DNA of 64,000 nt from an uncultured Lachnospiraceae bacterium (lineage in GTDB: Bacteria; Bacillota; Clostridia; Lachnospirales; Lachnospiraceae): NCBI GenBank assembly GCA_949840915.1, contig CATKXY010000001.1:310001-374000 (forward strand). The letters are read 5' to 3'. The translations under genes were made by a program, and so were the position numbers. Positions 1 through 8,387 of the stretch are shown here, one piece after another. A model generated the notes under the pieces. The model was given only the letters and a program-made list of their open reading frames with translations, searched no databases and was not told where the DNA came from. The stretch's first letter is position 1. The number at the start of each line of letters is the position of its first letter.

Positions 1-415
1 CTCCATCGCCGCCCATCAATCTAGTCATCTCCTCAATTTTCTCCAATGGAAACGGAGGTGATGAAATAGGCTTCATAGCAAACGACATCAGCTTCATGGG
101 ATTATCGTCTGCTGCGACACGGTTAGAGCTTAACGCTCCGCATAACCTACACCGATGGATGAGTGCCCATTCACCGTTTTTTCTTACCCATACGGCAATC
201 GGTTCCATTATACTGCCGCAATCTGCCGCCCTGTCGCCTGGCTCGTTATCCAGATGTTGACTGGAAAGACAATACGGGCAATGGTTGCGATGTTCGCTTC
301 CGGCGCCTGTGGGCACAACAGATTTTCCACAGACTTTACAAATAAAGATGTCGTTACATGGATGTGTTTTATAGTAACCTTTTTTAAATGATTTTTTCTT
401 GTTTTCCCGATTCAT
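1..415 (-). CDS. RNHCP domain protein, 3' end cut by the window
   Basis: Open minus-strand frame from ATG at 415 to the window edge, 138 codons visible. A strong AGGAGGA ribosome site lies at 424-430. The protein carries Cys pairs C20, C26/C29 and C46/C49, and the string R43-N44-H45-C46-P47 that gives the RNHCP family its name; the CxxC spacing suggests a zinc ribbon. Function of the family is not established, so none is claimed. A promoter, a 12-codon leader ORF and a hairpin lie upstream, forming a complete regulated unit. The domain identification is firm; the end of the gene is not visible. Confidence 0.85.
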   Translation of the reverse strand, partial: MNRENKKKSFKKGYYKTHPCNDIFICKVCGKSVVPTGAGSEHRNHCPYCLSSQHLDNEPGDRAADCGSIMEPIAVWVRKNGEWALIHRCRLCGALSSNRVAADDNPMKLMSFAMKPISSPPFPLEKIEEMTRLMGGDG

Positions 416-453
416 GGGGAGTATCCTCCTAAAAGTAAAATCATAAACCATTT

Positions 454-485
454 GGGAGGCTTGCGAGATTGTAGGCAAACCTCCC
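454..485 (-). promoter_or_regulatory. Hairpin between leader ORF and RNHCP gene
   Basis: Arms 475-485 and 454-464 pair over 11 positions on the minus-strand transcript, with one G-U wobble. It begins 3 bases after the leader ORF stop and ends about 24 bases before the ribosome site. No T-run follows, so it is not a plain terminator. The distal arm contains CCTCC, which could instead pair with the GGAGG of the ribosome site. Function as a translational attenuator is inferred. Confidence 0.5.
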
Positions 486-487
486 GG

Positions 488-526
488 TTATTCTACGCTC
501 TCCGATGTTTTACTAATTTTCTTCAT
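488..526 (-). CDS. 12-codon leader peptide ORF (MKKISKTSESVE)
   Basis: ATG at 526 is preceded at good spacing by AAGGAG (about 536-541). The ORF ends with TAA at 488-490, directly before the hairpin at 454-485. Position between a promoter and a hairpin ahead of the RNHCP start is typical of a translated attenuator leader. The peptide shows no run of a single amino acid that would indicate amino-acid starvation sensing. It could also be a chance ORF; arrangement and ribosome site argue for translation. Confidence 0.45.
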   Translation of the reverse strand: MKKISKTSESVE

Positions 527-579
527 ACAGAACTTCTCCTTAATTGATTATTTATAATTAAGCCATCAAGCTTAATGTT

Positions 580-608
580 ATTATAGCACCTCTCCCTGCC
601 GGAGACAA
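580..608 (-). promoter_or_regulatory. SigA-type promoter for leader ORF and RNHCP gene
   Basis: On the minus strand TTGTCT (603-608), a 17-bp spacer and a perfect TATAAT (580-585). Transcription would start near 573, about 45 bases ahead of the leader ORF start. Confidence 0.6.
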
Positions 609-664
609 TCCCCCCCCTTTTCTATGTCCATTCCGACTATCCGGACGGTCAAGAGACGAGTAGT

Positions 665-689
665 ATTTTTCGCAAAGGACGCGAAAAAT
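665..689. repeat. Inverted repeat, 9-bp perfect arms
   Basis: ATTTTTCGC at 665-673 and GCGAAAAAT at 681-689 with a 7-base loop. Weaker complementarity continues outward on both sides to roughly 645-710. It lies between the RNHCP unit and the remnant before ychF. It could be a terminator for transcription from either side or the relic of an element end; nothing decides between these. Confidence 0.4.
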
Positions 690-794
690 CTCCACTCTTG
701 TCCAAATTGTGATTCTCAGTTGAAGGGTTTGACAAACCTACAGAATATAAGGTAAAAATCCCATTTAATTATTCCCAAATGATGAATGATATGA

Positions 795-950
795 TATAAT
801 TCTACTTTGTATCAAACTCTTTTTGTAAGAATACGGCAGAAAGAAGTTGATTTTAATCGTAAGCGGTATGCGGATGCAAGGTTTGAGGATGAGCATGGTG
901 TGATGCGCCCTAAGACTTTACAGGTGATTTCAGTACAGCAGATTGTGTAG
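795..950 (+). pseudogene. C-terminal gene remnant of unknown family
   Basis: An open frame without ATG or ribosome site runs from 795 to TAG at 948-950. It includes charged, protein-like residues such as RKRYADARFEDEHG and ends in ISVQQIV. It follows in-frame stops at 783 and 792 and a TATAAT-like sequence. It looks like the tail of a lost gene. I do not recognise the family. Confidence 0.3.
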
Positions 951-1014
951 TAAAAATATAGAGAAAGGCAGAAACCCTTGTAAATAAAGGATTTCTGATT
1001 AGGTATAACAAGAC

Positions 1015-2112
1015 ATGAAACTAGGAATCGTAGGACTGCCCAATGTAGGAAAAAGTACGTTGTTTAATTCATTGACCAAGGCAGGAGCGGAATCCGCCAA
1101 TTATCCCTTCTGTACCATTGATCCCAATGTAGGCGTGGTGGCGGTGCCTGATGAGCGTTTAAAGCTTTTGGGGGATATGTATCACTCCAAAAAGGTGACC
1201 CCTGCGGTGATCGAGTTTGTGGATATCGCGGGTCTTGTGAAGGGAGCTTCCAAGGGTGAGGGTCTGGGCAATCAGTTTCTGAGCAATATACGCGAGGTGG
1301 ATGCAATTGTACATGTGGTGCGTTGTTTTGAGGACACCAATGTGGTGCATGTGGACGGCAGTGTGAATCCTCTGCGTGATATAGAGACCATTAATCTGGA
1401 ATTGATCTTTTCCGATCTGGAGATTTTGGAGAGAAGAATCTCCAAGGTGGCCAAGGCTGTCCGCATGGATAAGACGCTGGCCAGGGAGGAAGCTCTGCTC
1501 TCCCGTATCAAGGAGCATCTCGAGAGCGGTAAGATGGCAAAGAGTATGGAGACGCAGGAGGAAGAGGACGCGGAGCTTCTGCGCTCCTATAATCTTTTGA
1601 CTTATAAGCCGGTGATCTATGCTGCAAATGTGGCGGAGGAGGATCTTGCGGACGACGGAGCGGGCAATGAGATGGTGTCTGCTGTGCGCGGATTTGCTGC
1701 GGGAGAGCAGAGCGAAGTCTTTGTCATCTGTGCACAGATCGAGCAGGAGATTGCAGAACTCGAAGAGGAAGAAAAGGCCATGTTTCTGGAGGATCTGGGC
1801 ATTGAGAAATCCGGCCTGGACAAGCTGGTCGCGGCCAGCTATCAATTGCTGGGACTCATGAGCTTCCTGACTGCAGGAGAGGATGAGACCCGGGCCTGGA
1901 CGATTAGGATCGGCACGAAAGCGCCCCAGGCAGCAGGTAAGATCCATTCTGATTTTGAACGGGGGTTCATCAAGGCAGAGGTGGTCAACTATAAGGATTT
2001 GCTGGAGCAGGGTTCCCTTGCGGCGGCTCGGGAGAAGGGCCTTGTGGGGATGGAAGGTAAGGATTATGTGGTGAAGGACGGGGATGTGATCCTGTTCCGG
2101 TTTAATGTGTGA
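1015..2112 (+). CDS. ychF: Redox-regulated ATPase YchF (Obg-like GTPase superfamily)
   Basis: 365 residues, the usual YchF length. The P-loop is G7-LPNVGKS-T15, followed by PFCTIDPN and the switch region [19 protein letters not shown] helical coiled-coil insertion (about 130-200) and a C-terminal TGS domain (about 280-365) complete the architecture. YchF proteins are cytosolic, bind ribosomes and hydrolyse ATP rather than GTP because the usual NKxD specificity motif is altered to an N-x-x-E/D type, here NVAEED. The gene stands alone. No strong ribosome site is seen before ATG 1015, but no better start exists because the P-loop begins seven residues in. Confidence 0.97.
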   Translation: MKLGIVGLPNVGKSTLFNSLTKAGAESANYPFCTIDPNVGVVAVPDERLKLLGDMYHSKKVTPAVIEFVDIAGLVKGASKGEGLGNQFLSNIREVDAIVHVVRCFEDTNVVHVDGSVNPLRDIETINLELIFSDLEILERRISKVAKAVRMDKTLAREEALLSRIKEHLESGKMAKSMETQEEEDAELLRSYNLLTYKPVIYAANVAEEDLADDGAGNEMVSAVRGFAAGEQSEVFVICAQIEQEIAELEEEEKAMFLEDLGIEKSGLDKLVAASYQLLGLMSFLTAGEDETRAWTIRIGTKAPQAAGKIHSDFERGFIKAEVVNYKDLLEQGSLAAAREKGLVGMEGKDYVVKDGDVILFRFNV

Positions 2113-2291
2113 CAGGATAGGATTTGCTGATGGCACATGCGGAGGAATTTTGTCATAACGTATTTAGTCCCGGTAAAATCTTAAGAAACTTTGAAAAAAA
2201 TTTAATTTTTTAGGAAAAATATTTAGATATTTATGAAAGAAAATGTGGTATGGGATAAATCCCCACTCCACCACATCTTGTGCTTTTCGAC

Positions 2292-2330
2292 AAAAAAGCT
2301 CTCTGAAACCCGCATTCAGAGGGCTTTTTT
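2292..2330. terminator. Intrinsic terminator after ychF
   Basis: A long stem with AAAAAAGC and CTCTGAA on the left pairs with TTCAGAG and GCTTTTTT on the right, around a 7-base loop, with one internal mismatch. It ends in six T on the plus strand and has six A at the other end. It separates ychF from the dcw operon. Confidence 0.85.
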
Positions 2331-2365
2331 GCGTCTTCGGGTCAAAAAAACATGCTTGATTTTGC

Positions 2366-2394
2366 TTGCCAAACCATGGGTTTTGTATTAAAAT
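2366..2394 (+). promoter_or_regulatory. Promoter of the dcw operon
   Basis: TTGCCA (2366-2371), 17-bp spacer, TAAAAT (2389-2394). Transcription would start about 2401, right at the beginning of the GTGG repeats, a layout that lets MraZ repress its own promoter. Confidence 0.55.
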
Positions 2395-2404
2395 CAATAC
2401 AAAA

Positions 2405-2450
2405 GTGGGTGGAAGTGGTGTGAAGTGTCACAAAGTGGTGGATTGGTGTG
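2405..2450 (+). promoter_or_regulatory. MraZ-binding repeats (MRZ boxes)
   Basis: Five repeats with an exact 10-bp period begin at 2405, 2415, 2425, 2435 and 2445. Copies at 2405, 2415 and 2435 read GTGGGT, GTGGTG and GTGGTG; the others are degenerate. This matches the known MraZ operator, hexamers of GTGGnG type separated by 4 bases. They lie between the promoter and mraZ, so autorepression of the cluster is the natural reading. Confidence 0.8.
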
Positions 2451-2510
2451 GCAGACCCGGTGACAGATCACTCTCTCCGTGGCAGACCCGACTTTAAGGT
2501 GGTGATTGTT

Positions 2511-2942
2511 ATGTTCATGAGTGAGTACAATCATACGGTAGACGTGAAAGGCAGGTTGATCATTCCCTCCAGGTTCCGGGAGGTTCTCGGCGAAGAGTTT
2601 GTGATTTCCAAGGGAATGGATGGCTGTTTATTTGTCTACGCAAATGATGACTGGGCCGCTTTTGAACAGAAATTGACCTCACTGCCGATGACGAACAAAG
2701 AAGCGAGGAAGTTTGCAAGGTTCTTTCTGGCGGGAGCCGCGCAGGTGGAACTGGACAAACAGGGAAGAATACTGTTGCCGCAGGCTCTGAGAGAGTTTGC
2801 CGGATTGGATAAGGATGTGGTGCTGGTTGGTGTGGGCAGCCGCATCGAGATCTGGAGCAAGGAGAAATACGAGGCGGAGAGCGACGATGTGGATATGGAC
2901 GACATCGCGGCTTCCATGGAGGAGCTGGGGCTGAGCATTTAA
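2511..2942 (+). CDS. mraZ: Transcriptional regulator MraZ
   Basis: 143 residues from ATG 2511, the normal MraZ size. The frame is open further upstream to 2448, but AAGGTGGTGA at 2497-2506 is a near-perfect ribosome site for 2511, and the sequence M-F-M-SEYNHTVDVKGR is the typical MraZ start. Two SpoVT/AbrB-type swapped-hairpin domains are seen (about 5-50 and 75-125, each with a D-x-x-GR core). MraZ binds the repeats at 2405-2450 and represses the division and cell wall operon. First gene of the operon, 15 bases before rsmH. Confidence 0.95.
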   Translation: MFMSEYNHTVDVKGRLIIPSRFREVLGEEFVISKGMDGCLFVYANDDWAAFEQKLTSLPMTNKEARKFARFFLAGAAQVELDKQGRILLPQALREFAGLDKDVVLVGVGSRIEIWSKEKYEAESDDVDMDDIAASMEELGLSI

Positions 2943-2957
2943 TCCCGGGAGAAGCAT

Positions 2958-3887
2958 ATGGAATTCAAACATTACTCCGTTCTTCTTTCGGAGACTATAG
3001 AGCAATTGCATATAAGACCGGACGGCGTCTATGTGGACGGCACGTTGGGAGGGGCAGGACACGCATCCGAGGTTTGCAGAAGACTTACCACAGGCAGATT
3101 CTACGGTTTTGATCAGGACGACGCGGCCATCACGGCGGCGGGTGAGAGACTGGCGGCTTTTGGAGAGAGGGTCACGATTATTCGGGACAATTACTGCAAT
3201 GCCAAGGCAGTGCTTCAGAGCATGGGCGTGGAGGGCGTGGACGGAATTGTGCTGGATTTAGGAGTTTCCTCCTATCAGTTGGACACAGAGGAGAGAGGTT
3301 TTTCCTATCGCTATGACGCACCCTTGGATATGCGAATGGACCGCAGACAGAGTCTTACGGCGAGAGAGATTGTGAATGATTATTCCGAGACAGAGCTGTT
3401 TCATTTGATTCGGGATTACGGCGAGGATTCCTTTGCCAAAAATATAGCGAAGCATATTGTGCGTGCAAGAGCGGACAAGCCCATTGAGACGACCTTTGAA
3501 CTGAACGAGATCATCAAGGCGGCGATCCCTGCTAAAATGAGACAGAACGGCCATCCCTCAAAGCAGACATTTCAGGCGATCCGCATTGCGTGCAACAGAG
3601 AGCTGGAGGTCCTTAAAGGTTCGCTGGACAATTTGATCGGACTTTTGAATCCCGGGGGAAGACTGTGTATTATTACCTTTCATTCGCTGGAGGACAGGCT
3701 GGTGAAGAGTGCGTTCAGACAGGCGGAAAACCCCTGTACATGTCCGCCGGAATTTCCGGTCTGTGTATGCGGCAGGAAGCCGCTTGGCAGGAGCGTCACC
3801 CGAAAGCCGATTCTGCCGTCTGACAGGGAGCTTGAGGAAAACAGTCGCTCCAAGAGCGCAAAGCTAAGAGTGTTTGAGAAGTTATAA
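2958..3887 (+). CDS. rsmH: 16S rRNA (cytosine1402-N4)-methyltransferase RsmH
   Basis: 309 residues. The start [13 protein letters not shown] and the SAM-binding motif D27-GTLGGAGH-35 identify RsmH (MraW), which methylates N4 of C1402 in the ribosomal P site using S-adenosylmethionine. The inserted helical substrate domain lies about 110-215, and the C-terminal [10 protein letters not shown] motif is conserved. A Cys-rich stretch, [16 protein letters not shown], near 258-273 is common in clostridial members. Second gene of the dcw operon; its end is 28 bases before the preferred start of the next gene. Confidence 0.97.
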   Translation: MEFKHYSVLLSETIEQLHIRPDGVYVDGTLGGAGHASEVCRRLTTGRFYGFDQDDAAITAAGERLAAFGERVTIIRDNYCNAKAVLQSMGVEGVDGIVLDLGVSSYQLDTEERGFSYRYDAPLDMRMDRRQSLTAREIVNDYSETELFHLIRDYGEDSFAKNIAKHIVRARADKPIETTFELNEIIKAAIPAKMRQNGHPSKQTFQAIRIACNRELEVLKGSLDNLIGLLNPGGRLCIITFHSLEDRLVKSAFRQAENPCTCPPEFPVCVCGRKPLGRSVTRKPILPSDRELEENSRSKSAKLRVFEKL

Positions 3888-3915
3888 AAATATTGATTTG
3901 GAAGCAGGAAAAATT

Positions 3916-4407
3916 ATGGCACAGACTAGAAGGGGCAGGACGTCCCGCAATACGATAAACAGAACAAGAAATGCAGCGCGGGAGAATCTCTATATTTATG
4001 ATAATACTGCCCGTGATCTGCAGGTGCGCAGGCAGCTGGAGGAGGCGCCCAGAAAGAAGCTGAGCAACGAGACGAGAAAGAATCGTGACAAAGCGCTTCA
4101 TATGAATCCGGGTTATGTATTCTTTCTGTTGGGTGCGTTGTGCGTCTGCGCGGTAGTTTTGCTCAATTATCTGCAGCTGCAGTCGGATATTACTACGAAG
4201 GTTAAGAATATTTCGCGTCTGGAGAGCACGCTGAATACAAAGCAGCTCGCCAATGAGGAGGAGTATAACCGGATCATCAGCAGTGTGGATCTGGAGAATA
4301 TCCGCAAAATTGCCATCGGCGAGCTGGGTATGAGCTATGCTCAGGAGGGGCAGATTATCACATATGAGAGTACCGGGTATGATTATATGCGCCGGGTGAG
4401 CGAGTAG
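3916..4407 (+). CDS. ftsL: Cell division protein FtsL/DivIC-like
   Basis: 163 residues from ATG 3916, which has AGGA about 7 bases upstream. A TTG at 3874 inside rsmH is possible but has a poor ribosome site. A basic cytoplasmic N-terminus of about 70 residues is followed by one membrane helix (about 75-95, GYVFFLLGALCVCAVVLLNY) and an extracytoplasmic coiled coil ending in SVDLENIRKIA. Such bitopic proteins bind DivIB/FtsQ and activate the FtsW-FtsI synthase at the septum. Sequence similarity in this family is low; the call rests on topology and on position between rsmH and ftsI. Confidence 0.8.
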   Translation: MAQTRRGRTSRNTINRTRNAARENLYIYDNTARDLQVRRQLEEAPRKKLSNETRKNRDKALHMNPGYVFFLLGALCVCAVVLLNYLQLQSDITTKVKNISRLESTLNTKQLANEEEYNRIISSVDLENIRKIAIGELGMSYAQEGQIITYESTGYDYMRRVSE

Positions 4408-4418
4408 AAAGGCAGAAA

Positions 4419-6584
4419 ATGTCCATGGAAGAATGGAGAACCAAGAAATTTACGTCCAAGATGCAGAAGAAGCTGTTGGTGCTGTTTTTGCTGATTCTGG
4501 CAGCTTTTGCGGTATTGAGCGTAAATTTGCTCTATCTGGTGAAGGAGAACGAGACCACCTATCAGAAGCAGATCCTGTCTCAGCAGATCAGCGACTCCAA
4601 AACGATTCCCTACAGACGGGGAGATATTGTGGATGCGAAGGGGACGATTCTTGCAACCAGCGAAAAGGTATATAATCTGCAGATCGACGCATATATCATG
4701 CAGGAGCGGGATTCCTATCTGGAGCCCACGCTGAAGGCGCTCTCGGAACATTTTCCGCAGCTTGATATGAATGAGATCAGAGCCTATGTGAAGGATCATC
4801 CGGAGTCCCGTTATTATATCGCGCTGCGCCAGCTGCCCTTTGATGAGATCAGCGGTTTTAAGACGGCTCAGGCAGAGAACGGCAACATTCAGGGCGTGTA
4901 TTTTGAGGAGGAGTACAAGCGGGTATATCCCAATGGCTCTCTGGCAGCGGACGTCATAGGCTTTGCGCGCTCTGACAACGAGGGACAGTATGGTCTGGAG
5001 GAATATTATAATGACACGCTGAACGGTACCCCAGGGAGAGAGTACGGTTATCTGAATGAGAGTGATGAGGTGGAGCGGACAGTAAAGGCTGCGATCCATG
5101 GCTATAGGCTGCATTCCACGATAGATACCAATATTCAGAGCATCATAGAGAAGCAATTGAGAGAGTTTAACGAGACTTATAAGGATGGCGCGCATGAGGG
5201 AAACGGTGCGGAAAATGTGGGCTGCATCATCATGGAGGTCGACACGGGAGAGATCCTGGGCATGGCCAGTTTTCCGACATATGATCTGAATAATACCAGA
5301 GATAAAAATGCCCTGCTGGGCAGCCCTTTGATAGAGCAGTATATTAACGAGAACGGCTATACGATTTATCGCAACACGCATACCACCATCACACAGGAGG
5401 TGCTGGATTCCCTGGATGAGGAGCAGGTGCTGTTAAACCTGAACAATCTCTGGAAGAATTTCTGCATATCCAATACTTATGAGCCCGGCTCCACGGCAAA
5501 GCCCTTCACGGTGGCGGCTGCGCTGGAGTGCGGTGCGATCCTGCCCACTGACACCTATGAGTGTTACGGTGAGATGGAGGTAGGAGGACACCATATCAAA
5601 TGTCATAGCTATGCTTACGGCGGAGAAGGACTTGTGACGGTGCAGGATTCCATTGCGTGGTCCTGTAATGTGGCGCTGATGAAGATCGGGGCGAAGCTGG
5701 GCAGGGAGGAGTTTTCCCGGTTCCAGAATATATTTAACTTTGGTTTGAAGACTAACATTGATCTGGCAGGGGAATCCAGGACGGTGAATCTTTTGTTCCC
5801 TGCGGAGGACATGAAGGCGGCGGATCTGGCCACCAACAGTTTCGGGCAGAATTTTAATGTGACTATGATTCAGATGATTGCGGGATATTGCTCTCTGATA
5901 AACGGCGGTTATTACTATGAGCCGCATCTGGTAAATAAGATTACCAACTCCAACGGGGCGGTGATCAAAAATATTGAACCGCGCGTATTAAAGCAGACCG
6001 TGTCGGCCTCAACCTCGGAGTTTATCAGACAGTCCTGCCGTGCGGTGGTAATGGAGGAAGGAGGCGTCAGGAGAACCGGCAAGACGGCCCGCCCGGCAGG
6101 TTATGCCATCGGCGGCAAGACGGGAACGGCGGAGACGCTGCCCAGAGACAATGATCAGTATGTGGTATCCTTTATCGGTTATGCCCCTGCGGATGATCCT
6201 CAGATCGCTATTTATGTGGTGGTGGACAGGCCCAATGTGAGCAGACAGGATGACGCCAAATACGCCACGAAAATTGTGCGGGATGTGCTGACGGAAGTGC
6301 TTCCCTATCTGAATATTTTTATGACGGAGGAATTGTCGGATGCAGAGAAGACTGAGCTGCAGGAGAGGCAGCTGGCGATAACCACCATGTATGCGGAGCA
6401 GATTGAACAGGAAAAGCGGGAGGCTCTGGACGCGGCGGAGGCTGCCATGGCGGTTCGGGATGAAGGAGTAGATCCCAATATCGGGGACGATCCGGGGGAA
6501 GGGCAGGTTCTGGGAGACAGCCCGGTAAATCCGAATCTGTCGGGGGATAATCAGGTGCAGGAGCCCCCGGGCAATGCGCCCTGA
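4419..6584 (+). CDS. ftsI: Class B penicillin-binding protein, division transpeptidase
   Basis: 721 residues. An N-terminal membrane anchor (about 15-40) is followed by the dimerisation domain with the R-x-G-D motif (YRRGDI near 68) and the transpeptidase domain. Catalytic motifs are S358-TAK-361, S-C-N in SWSCNVALM, and K567-TG-569. The enzyme cross-links septal peptidoglycan together with FtsW. AAAGG six bases before ATG 4419 supports the start. No PASTA domain; the last 100 residues form a Glu/Gln-rich then Pro/Gly/Asn-rich low-complexity tail, longer than usual. Position directly after ftsL supports the division role over the sporulation paralogue that follows. Confidence 0.92.
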   Translation: MSMEEWRTKKFTSKMQKKLLVLFLLILAAFAVLSVNLLYLVKENETTYQKQILSQQISDSKTIPYRRGDIVDAKGTILATSEKVYNLQIDAYIMQERDSYLEPTLKALSEHFPQLDMNEIRAYVKDHPESRYYIALRQLPFDEISGFKTAQAENGNIQGVYFEEEYKRVYPNGSLAADVIGFARSDNEGQYGLEEYYNDTLNGTPGREYGYLNESDEVERTVKAAIHGYRLHSTIDTNIQSIIEKQLREFNETYKDGAHEGNGAENVGCIIMEVDTGEILGMASFPTYDLNNTRDKNALLGSPLIEQYINENGYTIYRNTHTTITQEVLDSLDEEQVLLNLNNLWKNFCISNTYEPGSTAKPFTVAAALECGAILPTDTYECYGEMEVGGHHIKCHSYAYGGEGLVTVQDSIAWSCNVALMKIGAKLGREEFSRFQNIFNFGLKTNIDLAGESRTVNLLFPAEDMKAADLATNSFGQNFNVTMIQMIAGYCSLINGGYYYEPHLVNKITNSNGAVIKNIEPRVLKQTVSASTSEFIRQSCRAVVMEEGGVRRTGKTARPAGYAIGGKTGTAETLPRDNDQYVVSFIGYAPADDPQIAIYVVVDRPNVSRQDDAKYATKIVRDVLTEVLPYLNIFMTEELSDAEKTELQERQLAITTMYAEQIEQEKREALDAAEAAMAVRDEGVDPNIGDDPGEGQVLGDSPVNPNLSGDNQVQEPPGNAP

Positions 6585-6603
6585 TACAGATAGAGACAGT
6601 CAT

Positions 6604-6652
6604 AACCTCATAAAATCGGGAATACAGTATAGCAACCCTGTTTTATGAGGTT
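6604..6652 (+). promoter_or_regulatory. Hairpin covering the ribosome site of the second PBP gene
   Basis: Perfect 12-bp arms 6604-6615 and 6641-6652 enclose a 25-base loop with three further G-C pairs inside. The right arm contains the TGAGG that serves ATG 6657, and TTTTG overlaps its end. It could hide the ribosome site, act as a weak terminator or both. It lies in the 72-base gap between two operon genes. Confidence 0.6.
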
Positions 6653-6656
6653 TTGT

Positions 6657-8387
6657 ATGGAGCATAATCGCATTTTTCATCGCAGAAAGATCATGACTCT
6701 GTTTTTTATACTGACGGCCGCATTTGTGTTTCTGTTCGGAAGATTGATCTATCTGATGGTGTGGAGGGCGGATCATTATTCAGAGCTGGCCACACAGCTG
6801 CACGAGAGGGAGCGCAGTATCAAGGCTGCCCGGGGGAGGATACTGGACAGAAACGGAGAAGTGCTTGCGGACAATAAGACCGTCTGCACCATCTCGGTAA
6901 TCTATAACCAGATTGAAGATCCCGAGAAGGTGATAGAGATTCTCTCGAAGGAACTGGAGCTGTCCGAGGAGACTGTGCGCAAGAAGGTGGAAAAATATTC
7001 TTCCATGGAACGTGTCAAGAGTAATGTAGATAAGGAGACCGGCGACCGCATACGAGAGTACGACCTGCCCGGAGTCAAGGTAGACGAGGATTATAAGCGC
7101 TATTATCCCTATGGAGAGCTGGGCAGCAAGGTTCTGGGATTTACCGGAGCGGATAATCAGGGCATTGTTGGGCTGGAGGTGGTCTATGAGAACTGTCTGC
7201 AGGGGCAGCCGGGTACGATTCTGACTGTTACGGATGCGTCCGGCATCGAGGTGGAGCGCATGGGAGAGCGGCGCGTCGAGCCCGTTCCCGGGAACGATCT
7301 GCGTATCAGCCTGGACAGAAATATTCAGACCTATGCCACACAGCTTGCCTGTCAGGCCATGGAGACCAAAGAGGCGGAGAGTGTATATATTCTGGTGATG
7401 AATCCTCAGACGGGTGAGATATACGCCTGTGTGAATGTGCCGGAATTTGATCTGAACAATCCCTATGAGCTGCCGGAGGGTACTCCGGAGGGGCTTTCCG
7501 CAGAACAAAAGCAGGATATCCTGAATAATACCTGGAGAAACGGCTGTATCAACGATACCTATGAGCCCGGTTCCACGTTCAAGATTATCACGGCCGCCGC
7601 GGGACTGGAGTCCGGGGTGGTGACTCCCGAGAGCAGCTTTTCCTGTCCGGGCTTTATCATTGTGGATGACAGGAAGATCAGATGCCATAAGGTGGGAGGA
7701 CATGGCAGTGAAGACTTTGTACACGCCACCATGAATTCCTGTAATCCCGTTTTTATTACAGTGGGGCTGCGTATGGGAGTTGAGCAGTATTATCAGTATT
7801 TTGAGCAGTTCGGGCTAAAGACCAAAACCGGTGTGGATCTGCCCGGGGAGGCGGGAACGATTATGCATAAGATGGAAGATATGGGAAATGTGGAGTTGGC
7901 CACCGTATCTTTCGGACAGTCTTTTCAGATCACACCCATTCAGTTGGTGACTACGGCATCGTCCATCATAAACGGAGGGAAACGCATAACGCCGCATCTG
8001 GGAATGGAGGCGCTTGACAGTGAGGGAAATGTGGTGGAGACCTTTCAATATCCCATGACAGAGGGTATTGTCTCGGAGGAGACCAGCGCTGTCATGCGGG
8101 AGATACTGGAAAAGGTGGTCAGCGAGGGCGGCGGCAGGAACGGTCAGGTGGAAGGGTATCGCGTGGGGGGCAAAACGGCCACCAGCCAGACTCTGCCAAG
8201 AGGAACAGGACGTTACATAGCTTCTTTCGTCGGGTTTGCACCGGCGGATGATCCTCAGGTCATCGCTATCGCCATTGTGACCAACCCCAAGGGTGTGTAC
8301 TATGGCGGGCAGGTATCTGCGCCCATCATCCGGCAGCTTTTTGAAAATATCCTTCCGTATTTGGGAATAGTGGAGTATAATCAATGA
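6657..8387 (+). CDS. spoVD: Class B penicillin-binding protein, SpoVD-like
   Basis: 576 residues from ATG 6657, chosen because TGAGG lies 6 bases before it; ATG 6645 would add four residues. Membrane anchor about 14-36, R-G-R-I-L-DRNG motif near 60, transpeptidase domain with S306-TFK-309 and N-S-C-N. The third motif reads K506-TA-508 where KTG is normal. No PASTA repeats, although Bacillus SpoVD has one. A second class B enzyme after ftsI and before mraY corresponds to spoVD of Bacillus, which makes spore cortex peptidoglycan with SpoVE; the sporulation role here is inferred. Its stop overlaps the mraY start by 4 bases. Confidence 0.8.
   Translation: MEHNRIFHRRKIMTLFFILTAAFVFLFGRLIYLMVWRADHYSELATQLHERERSIKAARGRILDRNGEVLADNKTVCTISVIYNQIEDPEKVIEILSKELELSEETVRKKVEKYSSMERVKSNVDKETGDRIREYDLPGVKVDEDYKRYYPYGELGSKVLGFTGADNQGIVGLEVVYENCLQGQPGTILTVTDASGIEVERMGERRVEPVPGNDLRISLDRNIQTYATQLACQAMETKEAESVYILVMNPQTGEIYACVNVPEFDLNNPYELPEGTPEGLSAEQKQDILNNTWRNGCINDTYEPGSTFKIITAAAGLESGVVTPESSFSCPGFIIVDDRKIRCHKVGGHGSEDFVHATMNSCNPVFITVGLRMGVEQYYQYFEQFGLKTKTGVDLPGEAGTIMHKMEDMGNVELATVSFGQSFQITPIQLVTTASSIINGGKRITPHLGMEALDSEGNVVETFQYPMTEGIVSEETSAVMREILEKVVSEGGGRNGQVEGYRVGGKTATSQTLPRGTGRYIASFVGFAPADDPQVIAIAIVTNPKGVYYGGQVSAPIIRQLFENILPYLGIVEYNQ

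Noticed and set aside
1159..2136. 325-codon minus-strand frame opposite ychF
   Set aside because: Antisense shadow of a well-defined gene; no start signal and no recognisable motif.
4383..5381. 332-codon minus-strand frame opposite ftsI
   Set aside because: Antisense shadow; hydrophobic composition results from complementary codons of the PBP gene.
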